Part shown: positions 10,401-17,219 of the stretch, one piece after another | Numbering within the stretch: the stretch's first letter is position 1 | Layout: each line of letters opens with the position of its first letter | Assembly: GCA_033764875.1 (NCBI GenBank) | Contig: JANRIO010000052.1 | Coordinates: 12,330 to 76,329, forward strand | Origin: AWTP1-13 sp033764875 | GTDB taxonomy: Bacteria; Pseudomonadota; Alphaproteobacteria; Rhizobiales; Hyphomicrobiaceae | Reading direction: 5' to 3' | Length of the DNA: 64,000 nucleotides | Notes under the pieces: generated by a model | Told to the model about the DNA's origin: nothing | Databases searched by the model: none | The model's input: the letters and a program-made list of their open reading frames with translations, nothing else | Position numbers and translations under genes: made by a program

Positions 10401-13400
10401 GACGGCGACCCAGATCGGCGCCTTGAGCACGCAGCAGTTCGGCGCGGTCAGCTCGACCGACATCGGCGTGCTGACGACCACACAGCTCGCAGGCGTCACC
10501 ACCGCCGAGATCGCGGCGCTGACGTCCACGCAGGCCGCCGGCCTGACGACGACGCAGCTGGGCGCGCTCACGGCGACGCAGGCCGGTGCCATCAAGTCGA
10601 CGGCGCTCTCGAGCCTGACGACCACACAGCTGGGCGGCCTCGACACGACGCAGGTCGGCGCGCTCAACACGTCGGCGATCGCCGGCCTGACGAGCACCAA
10701 CTTCGGCAGCCTCACCTCCACCCAGGTGGGCGCACTCACGGCCACGCAGATCAAGGCGCTGTCCACCACGCTGGTGAAGAGCCTGTCGACGACGCAGCTC
10801 TCGGGCTTCAGCACGACGCAGTACGGCGCGCTGACGGCGACGCAGATCGGCGCGCTCACCAGCACGCAGTTCGGCGGCTTCACCTCGACGCTGATCGCCG
10901 GCCTGACCTCCACCCAGGTCAAGGGCCTGAACAGCACCAACGTGGCGGCGCTCACTACTGACCAGCTCGGCGGCCTGACGGCCACGCAGATCGCCAGCAT
11001 GGCGACGACGCAGACGCTCTACCTGACCTCGACGCAGATCGGCAACCTGACGACGACGCAGGTCGGCGGACTCAACGCGACCCAGATCGGCACGCTGACC
11101 TCGACCCAGGCCAGCGGGCTCACCACCACGCAGCTCGGGGCGCTGACGGCAACCCAGGCCGCGGGCATCAAGGCCGCGGCGCTCGCCGGGCTCACCACCA
11201 CGCAGCTCGGCGGCCTCGAGACGACGCAGATGGCTGCGCTCGGCACCTCGGCGCTGATCGGACTGACGAGCACCAACTTCGGCAGCCTGACGTCAACCCA
11301 GGTCGGGGCGCTCACGGCGACCCAGATGAAGGCGCTGACGACCACCTTGATGAAGGCCCTGACGACCACCAACATGCTGGCGCTGACGTCGACGCAGCTC
11401 GGGGCGCTCAGCTCCTCGCAGGTCGGCGCGCTCACCACGACGCAGGTCGGCAGCTTCACCTCGACCCTGCTCGGCGCCCTGAACTCGACGCAGGTCAAGG
11501 GCCTGACCAGCACGAGCATCGCCGCATTCAGCACCGACCAGATCGCCGGGCTGACGTCGACGCAGCTCGCCGGCCTGTCCACGACGCAGGCCAAGGCGCT
11601 GACCTCGACCAACCTCGGCAGCCTGGTGACGACGCAGCTCGCCGGCCTCACCGCGACCAACCTCAGCGCGCTGACGTCGACGCAGGCGGGCGGTCTCACC
11701 ACCACCCAGCTCGGCGCCCTGACCGCCACCCAGGCCGGGGCTCTCAAGTCCACCGTGCTGTCGAGCCTCACGACGACGCAGCTCGGCGGCCTCGACACGA
11801 CGCAGATCGGCGCGCTGAACACCTCGGCGATCGCCAGCCTGACCAGCACCAACTTCGGCAGCCTCACCTCCACCCAGGTCGGCGCGCTCACGGCGACGCA
11901 GGTCAAGGCGCTGTCGACGACGCTGGTCAAGAGCCTGACGACGACGCAGCTCTCGGGCTTCAGCGCCACGCAGTACGGCGCGCTGACGGCAACGCAGATC
12001 GGCGCGCTGACCAGCGACCAGTTCGGCGGCTTCACCTCGACGCTGATCGCCGGCCTGACCGCGACCCAGATCAAGGGCCTGAGCAGCACCAGCGTCGCGG
12101 CGCTGACCACTGACCAGCTCGCCGGTCTCACCGCCACGCAGATCGCCGGCATGTCCACGACGCAGGCCAAGGCGCTCACGTCGACCAATCTCGGCAGCCT
12201 GGAGACGACCCAGCTCGCCGGGCTCAATGCGACCCAAATCGGCGTGCTGACCTCGACGCAGGCCGGCGGCCTGACCACGACCCAGCTCGGCGCCCTGACG
12301 ACGACACAGGCGGGAGCGCTCAATTCCACCGTGCTCGGGGCGCTCACGACCACGCAGCTCGGCGGCCTCGACACGACACAGATCGGCGCGCTCAAGACCT
12401 CGGCCGTGGTCGGCCTCAGCACCACCAACCTGGCGTCGCTGACCACCACGCAACTCGGCGGCCTCACCGTGACGCAGGTCAAGGCGCTGACGACGACGCA
12501 GGTGGCCAACCTGACGACCACCGGCATCGCCAACCTCAGCACCACCCAGATCGGCGGCCTGACTGCCACGCAGATCGGGGCGCTGACCTCGACGCAGGCC
12601 GGCAGCCTGACGACCACCGAGCTCGGCGCGCTCAACGGCACGCAGATCAAGGGCCTGTCGACCACCAACCTCGGCGCCCTGACGACGACGCAGGTCGGCG
12701 GCCTCACGGCCACCCAGCTCGGCGCACTGACGACGACGCAGTTCTCGGCCTTCACGTCCACGAACCTCGGCGCGCTGACGACCGAGCAGCTCGCCGGACT
12801 GACGAGCACTGCGACCGCGGCGCTGACCTCGACGCAGGCGGCCGGACTGACGACGACCGAGCTCGCTGCCCTCACCGCCACCCAGATGGGCGGCCTGAAG
12901 GCGACGATCCTGGCCGGCCTCACCACCGACCAGCTGGGCGCGCTCGGCACGGTGCAGATCGGCGGCATCTCCACGTCGGCCATCGCCGGCATGGGCACCA
13001 CGGCCATCGCCAGCCTGACGACCACGCAGATCTCGGGGCTCAAGTCGACCCAGGTCAAGGCGCTGACCACGCTCGAGGTGGCGGCACTGACGACGACGCA
13101 GCTCTCGACGCTGACATCGACCCAGCTCGGCGGCATCTCGTCGACCCAGCTCGGTGCGCTGACCTCCGCGCAGATCGCGGTGATCAGCTCCGACAACCTG
13201 GCGGCGCTAAGCACGGCGCAGGTGAAGGGCTTCTCGGCCACGAGCATCGGCAACCTCAGCACCACTCAGATCGCCGGCTTCACGGCGACCCAGGTGGCGG
13301 CGCTCTCGACGACGCAGATCGGCGGCTTCAAGTCGACCCAGCTGGAGGCGCTGACCTCCGACCAGCTCGGGGCCTTCACGGCAACCGGCATGGCGGGCCT

Positions 13401-15267
13401 CAAGAGCACGCAGGTGTCGGGCCTGACCACCACGCAGCTCCTGGCGCTGACGCTGACGCAGATCGGCGGCATCGCGAGCAGCGCGATGGCGGGCTTCACC
13501 ACCACGCAGATCGAGGCCTTCGACTCGACGCAGGTGGCGGCGCTCTCGAGCACGGCAGTGGCGGCCATCGGCACCACCAACATCGCCGCGCTCAGCACCA
13601 CGCAGATGGCGGGCCTGACGGCGACGCAGATGAAGGCGCTGACCTCCACGCTCGTCGCCAGCCTGACGACGACGCAGATCGCAGCGCTGCTCGACACTCA
13701 GATTGCCGCCATCTCGGCGACCGGTGTGGCCGGCATCACCTCGACGCAGGTTCCCTACCTCACCACTACCGAGGTGGCGGCGCTGACGGCGACGCAGGTG
13801 AAGGCCCTGACCGCAACCCAGATCGTGGCGCTCGACACGACGCAGGTCGCGGCGATGACGAGCACGCAGATCGCCGCGCTCAGCTCGACGCAGTTGCTCT
13901 CGATCGCATCGGCCGACATCGAGGCGATGTCGACGACGCAGATCGGCGGCCTCACCGCAACGCTGATGGGCGCACTGACCTCGACGCAGTTCGCCGGCTT
14001 CACCTCGACGCAGCTCGGTGCACTGACGGCGACGCAGGCGGCAGCGCTCAAGACCGGCACCGTGGCGGCCATGACGACGACGCAGCTCAGCGGGCTCGAC
14101 ACCACGCAGGTGGGGGCGCTCAGCACCTCCGTGATCGCGGCGCTCAGCACCACGAGCCTCGAGGCGCTCACCACCACGCAGTTCGGCGCGATCACCTCGA
14201 CCCAGGTGAAGGCGCTGACCACGACGCAGGTGGCGAGCCTGTCGACGACGGCCATCGCGGGCCTGTCGACGACGCAGCTCGGCGGCCTCTCGGCAACCCA
14301 GCTCGGCGCACTGACGACGACGCAGTTCGCCAGCCTGACCACAGAGGAGATGGCGGCGCTGACCGTGACGCAGGTCAAGGGCCTGTCGACCACGAACATC
14401 GCCGCGCTCAGCACCAGCCAGCTGGCGGCGCTGACCTCGACGCAGATCGCGGCGCTGACCACGACGCAGACCGCCGTCATCACCTCGACCAACATCGGGG
14501 CACTGTCGACGGATCAGATCGCGGGCCTGACGAGCACGGCGGTAGCGGGTCTGACGGCCACGCAGATCGGCGGCTTCTCGACCAGCCAGCTCGGGGCGCT
14601 GACCTCGACGCAGATGGGCGGGTTCAAGTCGACGGCCATCGCGGCCCTCACGCAGACCCAGCTCGACGCGCTCGGCTCGGCGCAGATCGCGGCGATCGGC
14701 ACCTCGGCACTGGCGGGCCTCACCTCGACGGCGCTCGGCAACCTGACGACGGCGCAGCTCGAAGGCCTGACCTCGACGCAGATCAAGTCGCTCACCACCA
14801 CGGTGGTGACCGGCCTGACCACGACGCAGATCGCGGCACTGACGGGAACGCAGCTCGGCGGCTTCACGGCAACGCAGATCACGGCGATGACGGGCACGCA
14901 GATCGGCGGTCTGACCAGCGAGGAGATCGCGCTGCTGACGACGACGCAGATCAAGGGCCTGGAATCGGCGGACATCGCAGCGCTGACCACCGAGCAGCTG
15001 AACGCCATCACGTCGTCCCAGATCGGTGCGCTGACGGCGACGCAGGTCGGCGGGTTCACGTCGACGGAGATCGCGGCACTCACCGTGACGCAAGTCCCCG
15101 GCCTGACCGCAACCCAGATCAAGGCGCTGTCGAACGGCCAGATCTCCGGCCTCGAGACGACCGACATCTCGGCGATGACGTCGACGCAGGGCAAGGCCTT
15201 CACGACGACGCAGATCGCGGCGATGACGACCGACCAGAAGAACGCGCTGACGGCCGTGACCGGCTAA
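4429..15267 (+). CDS. Giant Thr-rich octapeptide-repeat protein (3,612 aa), candidate glycosylated type I secretion substrate
   Basis: I do not recognise a named family. After a 7-residue leader (MATYNSS) the whole protein is a continuous octapeptide repeat with consensus [LFIM]-[TS]-[TS]-T-[QEN]-[ILV]-x-[GAN]. The repeat ends only at the last residues, LTAVTG. Thr is about one third of residues and Cys appears absent. There is no Sec signal peptide, transmembrane segment, RTX nonapeptide or separate globular domain. The strict 8-residue register suggests a regular solenoid or fibre. T-x-x-Q at octad positions 2-5 resembles a helix N-capping box, but a beta-solenoid is also possible. AAAAGGGG lies 9 nt upstream of the ATG. 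The divergent OGT-like enzyme plus type I exporter suggest a Ser/Thr-glycosylated surface fibre or adhesin. Function is inferred from context only. Confidence 0.85.
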   Translation: MATYNSSMTATDIQGMTTTEIQALTSTDIGQFTTTQLSALTTTQVGTLSNTQLGQFSTTNLAALAASQVPGLSATQIASLTTTNLQSLMSATVGGALAATQIASLTATQVGSLTAQVSGLSTTALAALTATQFGGLSSTAIGNLTTTQIGNLSTTEIAALSTGQADGLTTTQVGTLTTTQTPYLTGTVINSLTSTQLGSLTTSDIGVLTTTQVAVLNATTLNALTTTQIGTLTSTNIGALTNTAVQSLNTTNLASLSTDQLDGITSGQVGVLTSTQISNLTTTQLNSLTDTQVDGFSSTQVGYLTSTQFNALTSTEISFLSTTQIKGLTATVATGLTTTALGNLSSDQVGALTSTQLNALTTTNLAAITTTQIDGLTATQAGQLNSTSIAALTTTQLNSLDATQVGGLTSTQVGYLTSTQVNALTTTELGSFSTTQVKGLTSTVIASLTTTALPGLTSDQIGALTATQVTALTATLLAALTTTQLDGVTSTEIGLLTTTQAADLTSTQIASLDTAQVVGFKATVLSAMTTTQLGALTSTQVGALSTTAVSGLTTTQLVNITTGQLAGLTTTQVAFLTGTEIANLTTTQVTNLTTTQLSALTITQAGSLTSTQINNMTSTEISSLSTTQIKGFSTTAIAGLTTTALGSLTSAQVGAITTGQLANVTTTSIDALTTTQIDGLTTTQIGALTTTQSNALTSTQIGSLDATQIGGLKSANIATFTTTQIGGLTSTLVGALATSTLTGITTTNLATLTTTQLSGLTSTQAGALTTTQIANLTTTQLVNLTTGQLSGLTSTQVGALTSTQVNNLTTTELGALSTTQIKGLSTTSVSSLTTTALPGLTSTQIEAMTTTQIAALTSTNLGALTTTQLAGLTATEIGALSTTQSAGFTTTELGALTATQMAGFKSANLSALTTTQLGGLGTTQIAGISTTALAGLSTTNLAALTTTQLGGLTTTQIGVITTTQVPTLTTTQVANLTTTQLSGFTATQIGAFTSTQTLSFTSTEIGALTTTQIAGLKTANIAALTTTQLDAVTATQIGALTTTQAGSLTSTNLGALTTTQLAGLTATQIGVLSTTQVSGLTSTEIGALSTTQIGGIKGTALSVLTTTQLGALTTTQLGALTTTAVSTINTTNLAALTTTQLGGLNATQVGSLTTTQVANLTTTQVANLTTTQVGGLTVTQLGALTTTQSAALTSTEISVLTTTQVAGLKTTMLAALTSTQVGGLTSTQLAALTTTQVPTLTSTNLGLLTTTQLAGLTATEIGVLTSTQGAGLTTTQLDALTTTQVGGLKSTVLSALTTTQLGALTSTQVAALSTSAFAGLSTTNLVALTTTQLDGLTSTLLGALTTAQVPTLTTTQLTEFTTTQLGGMTATQLGALTTTQSNSLTSTGLGALTSTQLAGIKSTNVAALSSTQLSGLSSTQVGALTSTQMGAVTSTNLGTLSTTQIAGLTATTVGLLSTTQAGGLTSTQLGALTTTQTAGLRGTQLSALTTTQLGGLGTTQVGAITTTALATLSTTNLAALTTTQIGGLTTTQIGAITTTQIGNLTTTQLANLTTTQLGALTATQTGALSSTQLVNLTTTELAALSATQVAGLKSTSVSALTTTLIGSMTATQLGALTSAQVGSLTSTLVGALSTTQVGGLTSTQLGVLTTTQVDGLTSTQLGALTATQAAGLKSTQVSSLDTTQLAGFDTTQFGALTTTAISGLMTANLAALSTTMLSVFSATQIGALTTTQAKSLTTTQLTNLSTTQLAGLTSTQMGALTTTQIGGFTTTMIGGLTTTQAKGLSSTDIAVLTTTQIGGLTATQLAVLNTTQMLALTSTNLGALTTTQLGGLTATEIGNLTSTQAGGLTTTQLGALTTQAGALKSTALAGLTTTQLGGLDTTQIGALNTSALAALSTTNVGALTTTQLNALNATQIKAITTTQIKVLTTTQVAGLGTTALAGLTATQLGAMTSTEVGAFTETALAAMTSTQIKGLTTSAIAVLTTTQFSALTATQIGALSTQQFGAVSSTDIGVLTTTQLAGVTTAEIAALTSTQAAGLTTTQLGALTATQAGAIKSTALSSLTTTQLGGLDTTQVGALNTSAIAGLTSTNFGSLTSTQVGALTATQIKALSTTLVKSLSTTQLSGFSTTQYGALTATQIGALTSTQFGGFTSTLIAGLTSTQVKGLNSTNVAALTTDQLGGLTATQIASMATTQTLYLTSTQIGNLTTTQVGGLNATQIGTLTSTQASGLTTTQLGALTATQAAGIKAAALAGLTTTQLGGLETTQMAALGTSALIGLTSTNFGSLTSTQVGALTATQMKALTTTLMKALTTTNMLALTSTQLGALSSSQVGALTTTQVGSFTSTLLGALNSTQVKGLTSTSIAAFSTDQIAGLTSTQLAGLSTTQAKALTSTNLGSLVTTQLAGLTATNLSALTSTQAGGLTTTQLGALTATQAGALKSTVLSSLTTTQLGGLDTTQIGALNTSAIASLTSTNFGSLTSTQVGALTATQVKALSTTLVKSLTTTQLSGFSATQYGALTATQIGALTSDQFGGFTSTLIAGLTATQIKGLSSTSVAALTTDQLAGLTATQIAGMSTTQAKALTSTNLGSLETTQLAGLNATQIGVLTSTQAGGLTTTQLGALTTTQAGALNSTVLGALTTTQLGGLDTTQIGALKTSAVVGLSTTNLASLTTTQLGGLTVTQVKALTTTQVANLTTTGIANLSTTQIGGLTATQIGALTSTQAGSLTTTELGALNGTQIKGLSTTNLGALTTTQVGGLTATQLGALTTTQFSAFTSTNLGALTTEQLAGLTSTATAALTSTQAAGLTTTELAALTATQMGGLKATILAGLTTDQLGALGTVQIGGISTSAIAGMGTTAIASLTTTQISGLKSTQVKALTTLEVAALTTTQLSTLTSTQLGGISSTQLGALTSAQIAVISSDNLAALSTAQVKGFSATSIGNLSTTQIAGFTATQVAALSTTQIGGFKSTQLEALTSDQLGAFTATGMAGLKSTQVSGLTTTQLLALTLTQIGGIASSAMAGFTTTQIEAFDSTQVAALSSTAVAAIGTTNIAALSTTQMAGLTATQMKALTSTLVASLTTTQIAALLDTQIAAISATGVAGITSTQVPYLTTTEVAALTATQVKALTATQIVALDTTQVAAMTSTQIAALSSTQLLSIASADIEAMSTTQIGGLTATLMGALTSTQFAGFTSTQLGALTATQAAALKTGTVAAMTTTQLSGLDTTQVGALSTSVIAALSTTSLEALTTTQFGAITSTQVKALTTTQVASLSTTAIAGLSTTQLGGLSATQLGALTTTQFASLTTEEMAALTVTQVKGLSTTNIAALSTSQLAALTSTQIAALTTTQTAVITSTNIGALSTDQIAGLTSTAVAGLTATQIGGFSTSQLGALTSTQMGGFKSTAIAALTQTQLDALGSAQIAAIGTSALAGLTSTALGNLTTAQLEGLTSTQIKSLTTTVVTGLTTTQIAALTGTQLGGFTATQITAMTGTQIGGLTSEEIALLTTTQIKGLESADIAALTTEQLNAITSSQIGALTATQVGGFTSTEIAALTVTQVPGLTATQIKALSNGQISGLETTDISAMTSTQGKAFTTTQIAAMTTDQKNALTAVTG
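4450..15264 (+). repeat. 24-bp / octapeptide tandem repeat, 450 units plus a partial unit
   Basis: Octads begin at ATG 4450 (MTATDIQG) and run to the stop. Every unit I checked starts at the same position modulo 24 until about 10,000. There a 7-residue unit (LTTQAGA) removes one codon, and the new register holds to the end. Near 4,700-4,790 a 9-residue unit and a 7-residue unit cancel each other. Leader 7, plus 450 octads, minus 1 net, plus tail 6, equals the full 3,612 residues, so these three indels account for the entire length. Thr codons alternate mainly between ACG and ACC, so DNA copies are diverged while the peptide pattern is kept. Confidence 0.9.
5986..15201 (+). repeat. Higher-order 576-bp (24-octad, 192-residue) tandem super-repeat
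   Basis: A basic octad of the type (L/F/I)-K-S-T-x recurs exactly every 576 bp. Its second codon is at 5989, 6565, 7141, 7717, 8293, 8869, 9445, 10018, 10594, 11170, 11746, 12322, 12898, 13474, 14050 and 14626. The one 573-bp step coincides with a one-codon deletion. Thirteen positions are Lys; 8869 is Arg, 12322 Asn and 13474 Ala. A second Lys octad sits 14 octads later in several copies (7477, 8053, 8629, 9205), and Asn-bearing LSTTNLAA units also recur at this spacing. The array therefore probably grew by duplication of 192-residue blocks. Confidence 0.85.
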
Positions 15268-15306
15268 CGGCGGACCTCCTGCGCAGAAGACCACCGAGGG
15301 ACGCCG

Positions 15307-16752
15307 TCAGGCGCCCTCGGCCACCGGATTGCCGGCCTCGTCCAGGAAGGCGATGCGCACCATGTTGGTGGTGCCGGGGGAGCCCAGCGGCACGCCGGCG
15401 ACGATGATGATGCCCTCGCCCGGCTTGGCGAACCCCTCCTCCAGCGCGATGCGGCAGGCCTTGCGCACCATGGCGGCTTGGTTCTCCGGATCGCTGGTCA
15501 GCACGCAGTGCACGCCCCAGACGAGGGCGAGCTTGCGCCCGGTCGCGACCACGGGCGACAGGCCGATCACCGGCAGGCCGGGACGCTCGCGCGCCACGCG
15601 CAGGGCCGTCGAGCCGGTCGCCGTGTAGCAGATGATGCAGGCCAGCTTCAGGGTATCGGCAACCGTATGCGCACCGGCGGCGATGGCGTCGGCGGCCGTG
15701 GCCAGCGGCGGCGTCCGCGTGGCGTGCACGAGGGCGTTGTAGCTCGGGTCGTTCTCCACCTCGATGGCGATGCGGTCCATCATGCTGATGGCCTCCGTCG
15801 GGAATTGCCCGACAGCGGACTCCGCGGAGAGCATGATGGCGTCGGCGCCGTCGAACACGGCAGTGGCGACGTCGGAGACCTCGGCGCGGGTCGGCACGGG
15901 CGAGGAGACCATGCTCTCCAGCATCTGGGTGGCGACGACGACCGGCTTGCCGGCCGCGCGCGACTTGGAGACGATCTGCTTCTGCAGGCCAGGAACCTTC
16001 TCGACCGGCATCTCGACGCCGAGATCGCCGCGCGCCACCATCAGGCCATCGGAATAGGCAATGACCTCGTCGATGTCGGCGATGGCCGACGGCTTCTCGA
16101 TCTTGGACATGATGGCGGCGGCCTGGCCGATGAGCTGGCGCGCCATTCTCACGTCCTCGCCGCGCTGGACGAAGGACAGCGCCACCCAGTCGACGCCGAG
16201 GCGCAGGGCGAAGTCAAGGTCCTTCTTGTCCTTCTCCGTCAGCGGGCCCACCGGGAGCACGGTGTCGGGAAGGGAGATGCCCTTGCGGCTGGCGAGCACG
16301 CCGCCGACGAGCACCTCCGCCTCGATGCGACCGCCGGACCTGGCTTGCACGCGCATGCGGATCTTGCCGTCGTCGAGCAGCAGCGTGTGGCCCGGCTCCA
16401 CGGCCTCGAAGATCTGCGGGTGGGGCAGGAACACCCGGCCCGCGTCGCCTGCGTCCTCGCGCGCGTCGAAGCGGAAGACGGTGCCCTTTGCCAGGGTGAC
16501 GCGCTCGCCCTCGAGGTTGCCGATGCGGAACTTCGGCCCCTGCAGGTCGCACAGGATGCCGATCGGGCGGCCGAAGCCCGCCTCCGCCGCGCGCAGGGCC
16601 GTGTGCACGGTCCTGACTCCGTCCGGCGTGGCGTGGCTCATGTTGATGCGGAACACGTCGACGCCGGCCTCGAACAGGCGCGCGATCATCTCGGGCGAGC
16701 TGGAGGCTGGACCTAGCGTTGCGACAATCTTGACGCGGCGGCTGCGTCTCAT
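15307..16752 (-). CDS. pyk: Pyruvate kinase
   Basis: Converts phosphoenolpyruvate and ADP to pyruvate and ATP in the cytoplasm. The 481-residue product begins MRRSRRVKIVATLGPASS, the canonical start of the family. It contains the barrel domain with the catalytic Lys region (IMSKIEKPSAI), the metal-site stretch GLMVARGDLGVEMP and the MLSAESAVGQFP segment, followed by the C-terminal domain. The frame stays open further upstream, but that extension is out-of-frame translation of the DUF1036 gene. ATG 16752 is chosen because homology begins there and it overlaps the upstream stop by 4 nt. It is last in an operon with glycerate 2-kinase, which supplies 2-phosphoglycerate two steps above its substrate. 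The same pairing exists as ttuD-ttuE in Agrobacterium tartrate utilisation. Confidence 0.95.
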   Translation of the reverse strand: MRRSRRVKIVATLGPASSSPEMIARLFEAGVDVFRINMSHATPDGVRTVHTALRAAEAGFGRPIGILCDLQGPKFRIGNLEGERVTLAKGTVFRFDAREDAGDAGRVFLPHPQIFEAVEPGHTLLLDDGKIRMRVQARSGGRIEAEVLVGGVLASRKGISLPDTVLPVGPLTEKDKKDLDFALRLGVDWVALSFVQRGEDVRMARQLIGQAAAIMSKIEKPSAIADIDEVIAYSDGLMVARGDLGVEMPVEKVPGLQKQIVSKSRAAGKPVVVATQMLESMVSSPVPTRAEVSDVATAVFDGADAIMLSAESAVGQFPTEAISMMDRIAIEVENDPSYNALVHATRTPPLATAADAIAAGAHTVADTLKLACIICYTATGSTALRVARERPGLPVIGLSPVVATGRKLALVWGVHCVLTSDPENQAAMVRKACRIALEEGFAKPGEGIIIVAGVPLGSPGTTNMVRIAFLDEAGNPVAEGA

Positions 16753-17219
16753 CTCGGCTTTGCGCCCCCTTCGCTCGGGTCGGTCAATTGAATGGTCCAG
16801 TCCTTGGCGTCCTGCACGTCGACCTGGAAGAAGCCGGTGCTCTTGTAGCCGCGGCGCTTGCAGTCCTGGTCGCCGCGGATGGTGAACGATTTGTCCGCCG
16901 TGCACATGACAGACTTGCCGGACCACTCGCCGCCGCGGTCGTAGTCGATCGCATGCACGTAGAAATACCGGCTGCCGAGCGGACCCTTGTACAGCGTCTC
17001 GCAGGTGCGCGCGGCAATATTCCACCACCCTTCCGTGGTCCAGCCGGTGGAGGCATCCTGATAGCCGATGGAGACGCCGATGCGGCTCGAGGTGGTGTTG
17101 CACAGCTTCAGGTCGGCCCGCGCCGCGACGGGGAACGCGAGCGCGAGCATGAGGGTCGCCGCGCCCAGGAGACGGCGCGCACCGTAGCGTTGGCGAGAGG
17201 CGCCGGGAGCATCAAGCAT
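16749..17219 (-). CDS. Secreted DUF1036 family protein
   Basis: 156 residues with an N-terminal hydrophobic stretch (LLGAATLMLALAFPVAARA) ending in an A-x-A type cleavage site near residue 35, so export to the periplasm is likely. The mature part is a DUF1036 domain of about 120 residues, rich in Trp, Tyr and Gly. It carries several Cys (LKLCNTTSS, AARTCETLY, SVMCTADKS, DQDCKRRGY) that could form disulfides. No biochemical role is established for the family as far as I know. The gene overlaps the glycerate kinase stop by 8 nt and the pyruvate kinase start by 4 nt, so all three are translationally coupled. Why a periplasmic protein sits inside a glycolytic operon is not clear. Confidence 0.85.
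   Translation of the reverse strand: MLDAPGASRQRYGARRLLGAATLMLALAFPVAARADLKLCNTTSSRIGVSIGYQDASTGWTTEGWWNIAARTCETLYKGPLGSRYFYVHAIDYDRGGEWSGKSVMCTADKSFTIRGDQDCKRRGYKSTGFFQVDVQDAKDWTIQLTDPSEGGAKPR

Noticed and set aside
4450..15264. CRISPR array
   Set aside because: The 24-bp repeats are contiguous, have no spacers and are in frame throughout a coding sequence.
4429..15267. RTX toxin or adhesin with Ca-binding nonapeptides
   Set aside because: No GGxGxDxxx motifs are present; the repeat is eight residues and Thr-rich.
4357..15294. Very long open frames on the opposite strand and in other frames across the giant gene (for example 4357-8232 and 5670-11000 on minus, 4377-8429 on plus)
   Set aside because: A 24-bp periodic, GC-rich repeat keeps stops out of several frames at once. 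The translations are Arg/Asp/His-rich or mirror octads without start signals. Only the plus frame from 4429 has a ribosome site and a coherent pattern.
16753..17103. N-terminal extension of pyruvate kinase
   Set aside because: The extension is an alternate-frame reading of the DUF1036 gene; family similarity begins at MRRSRRVKIVATLGP.
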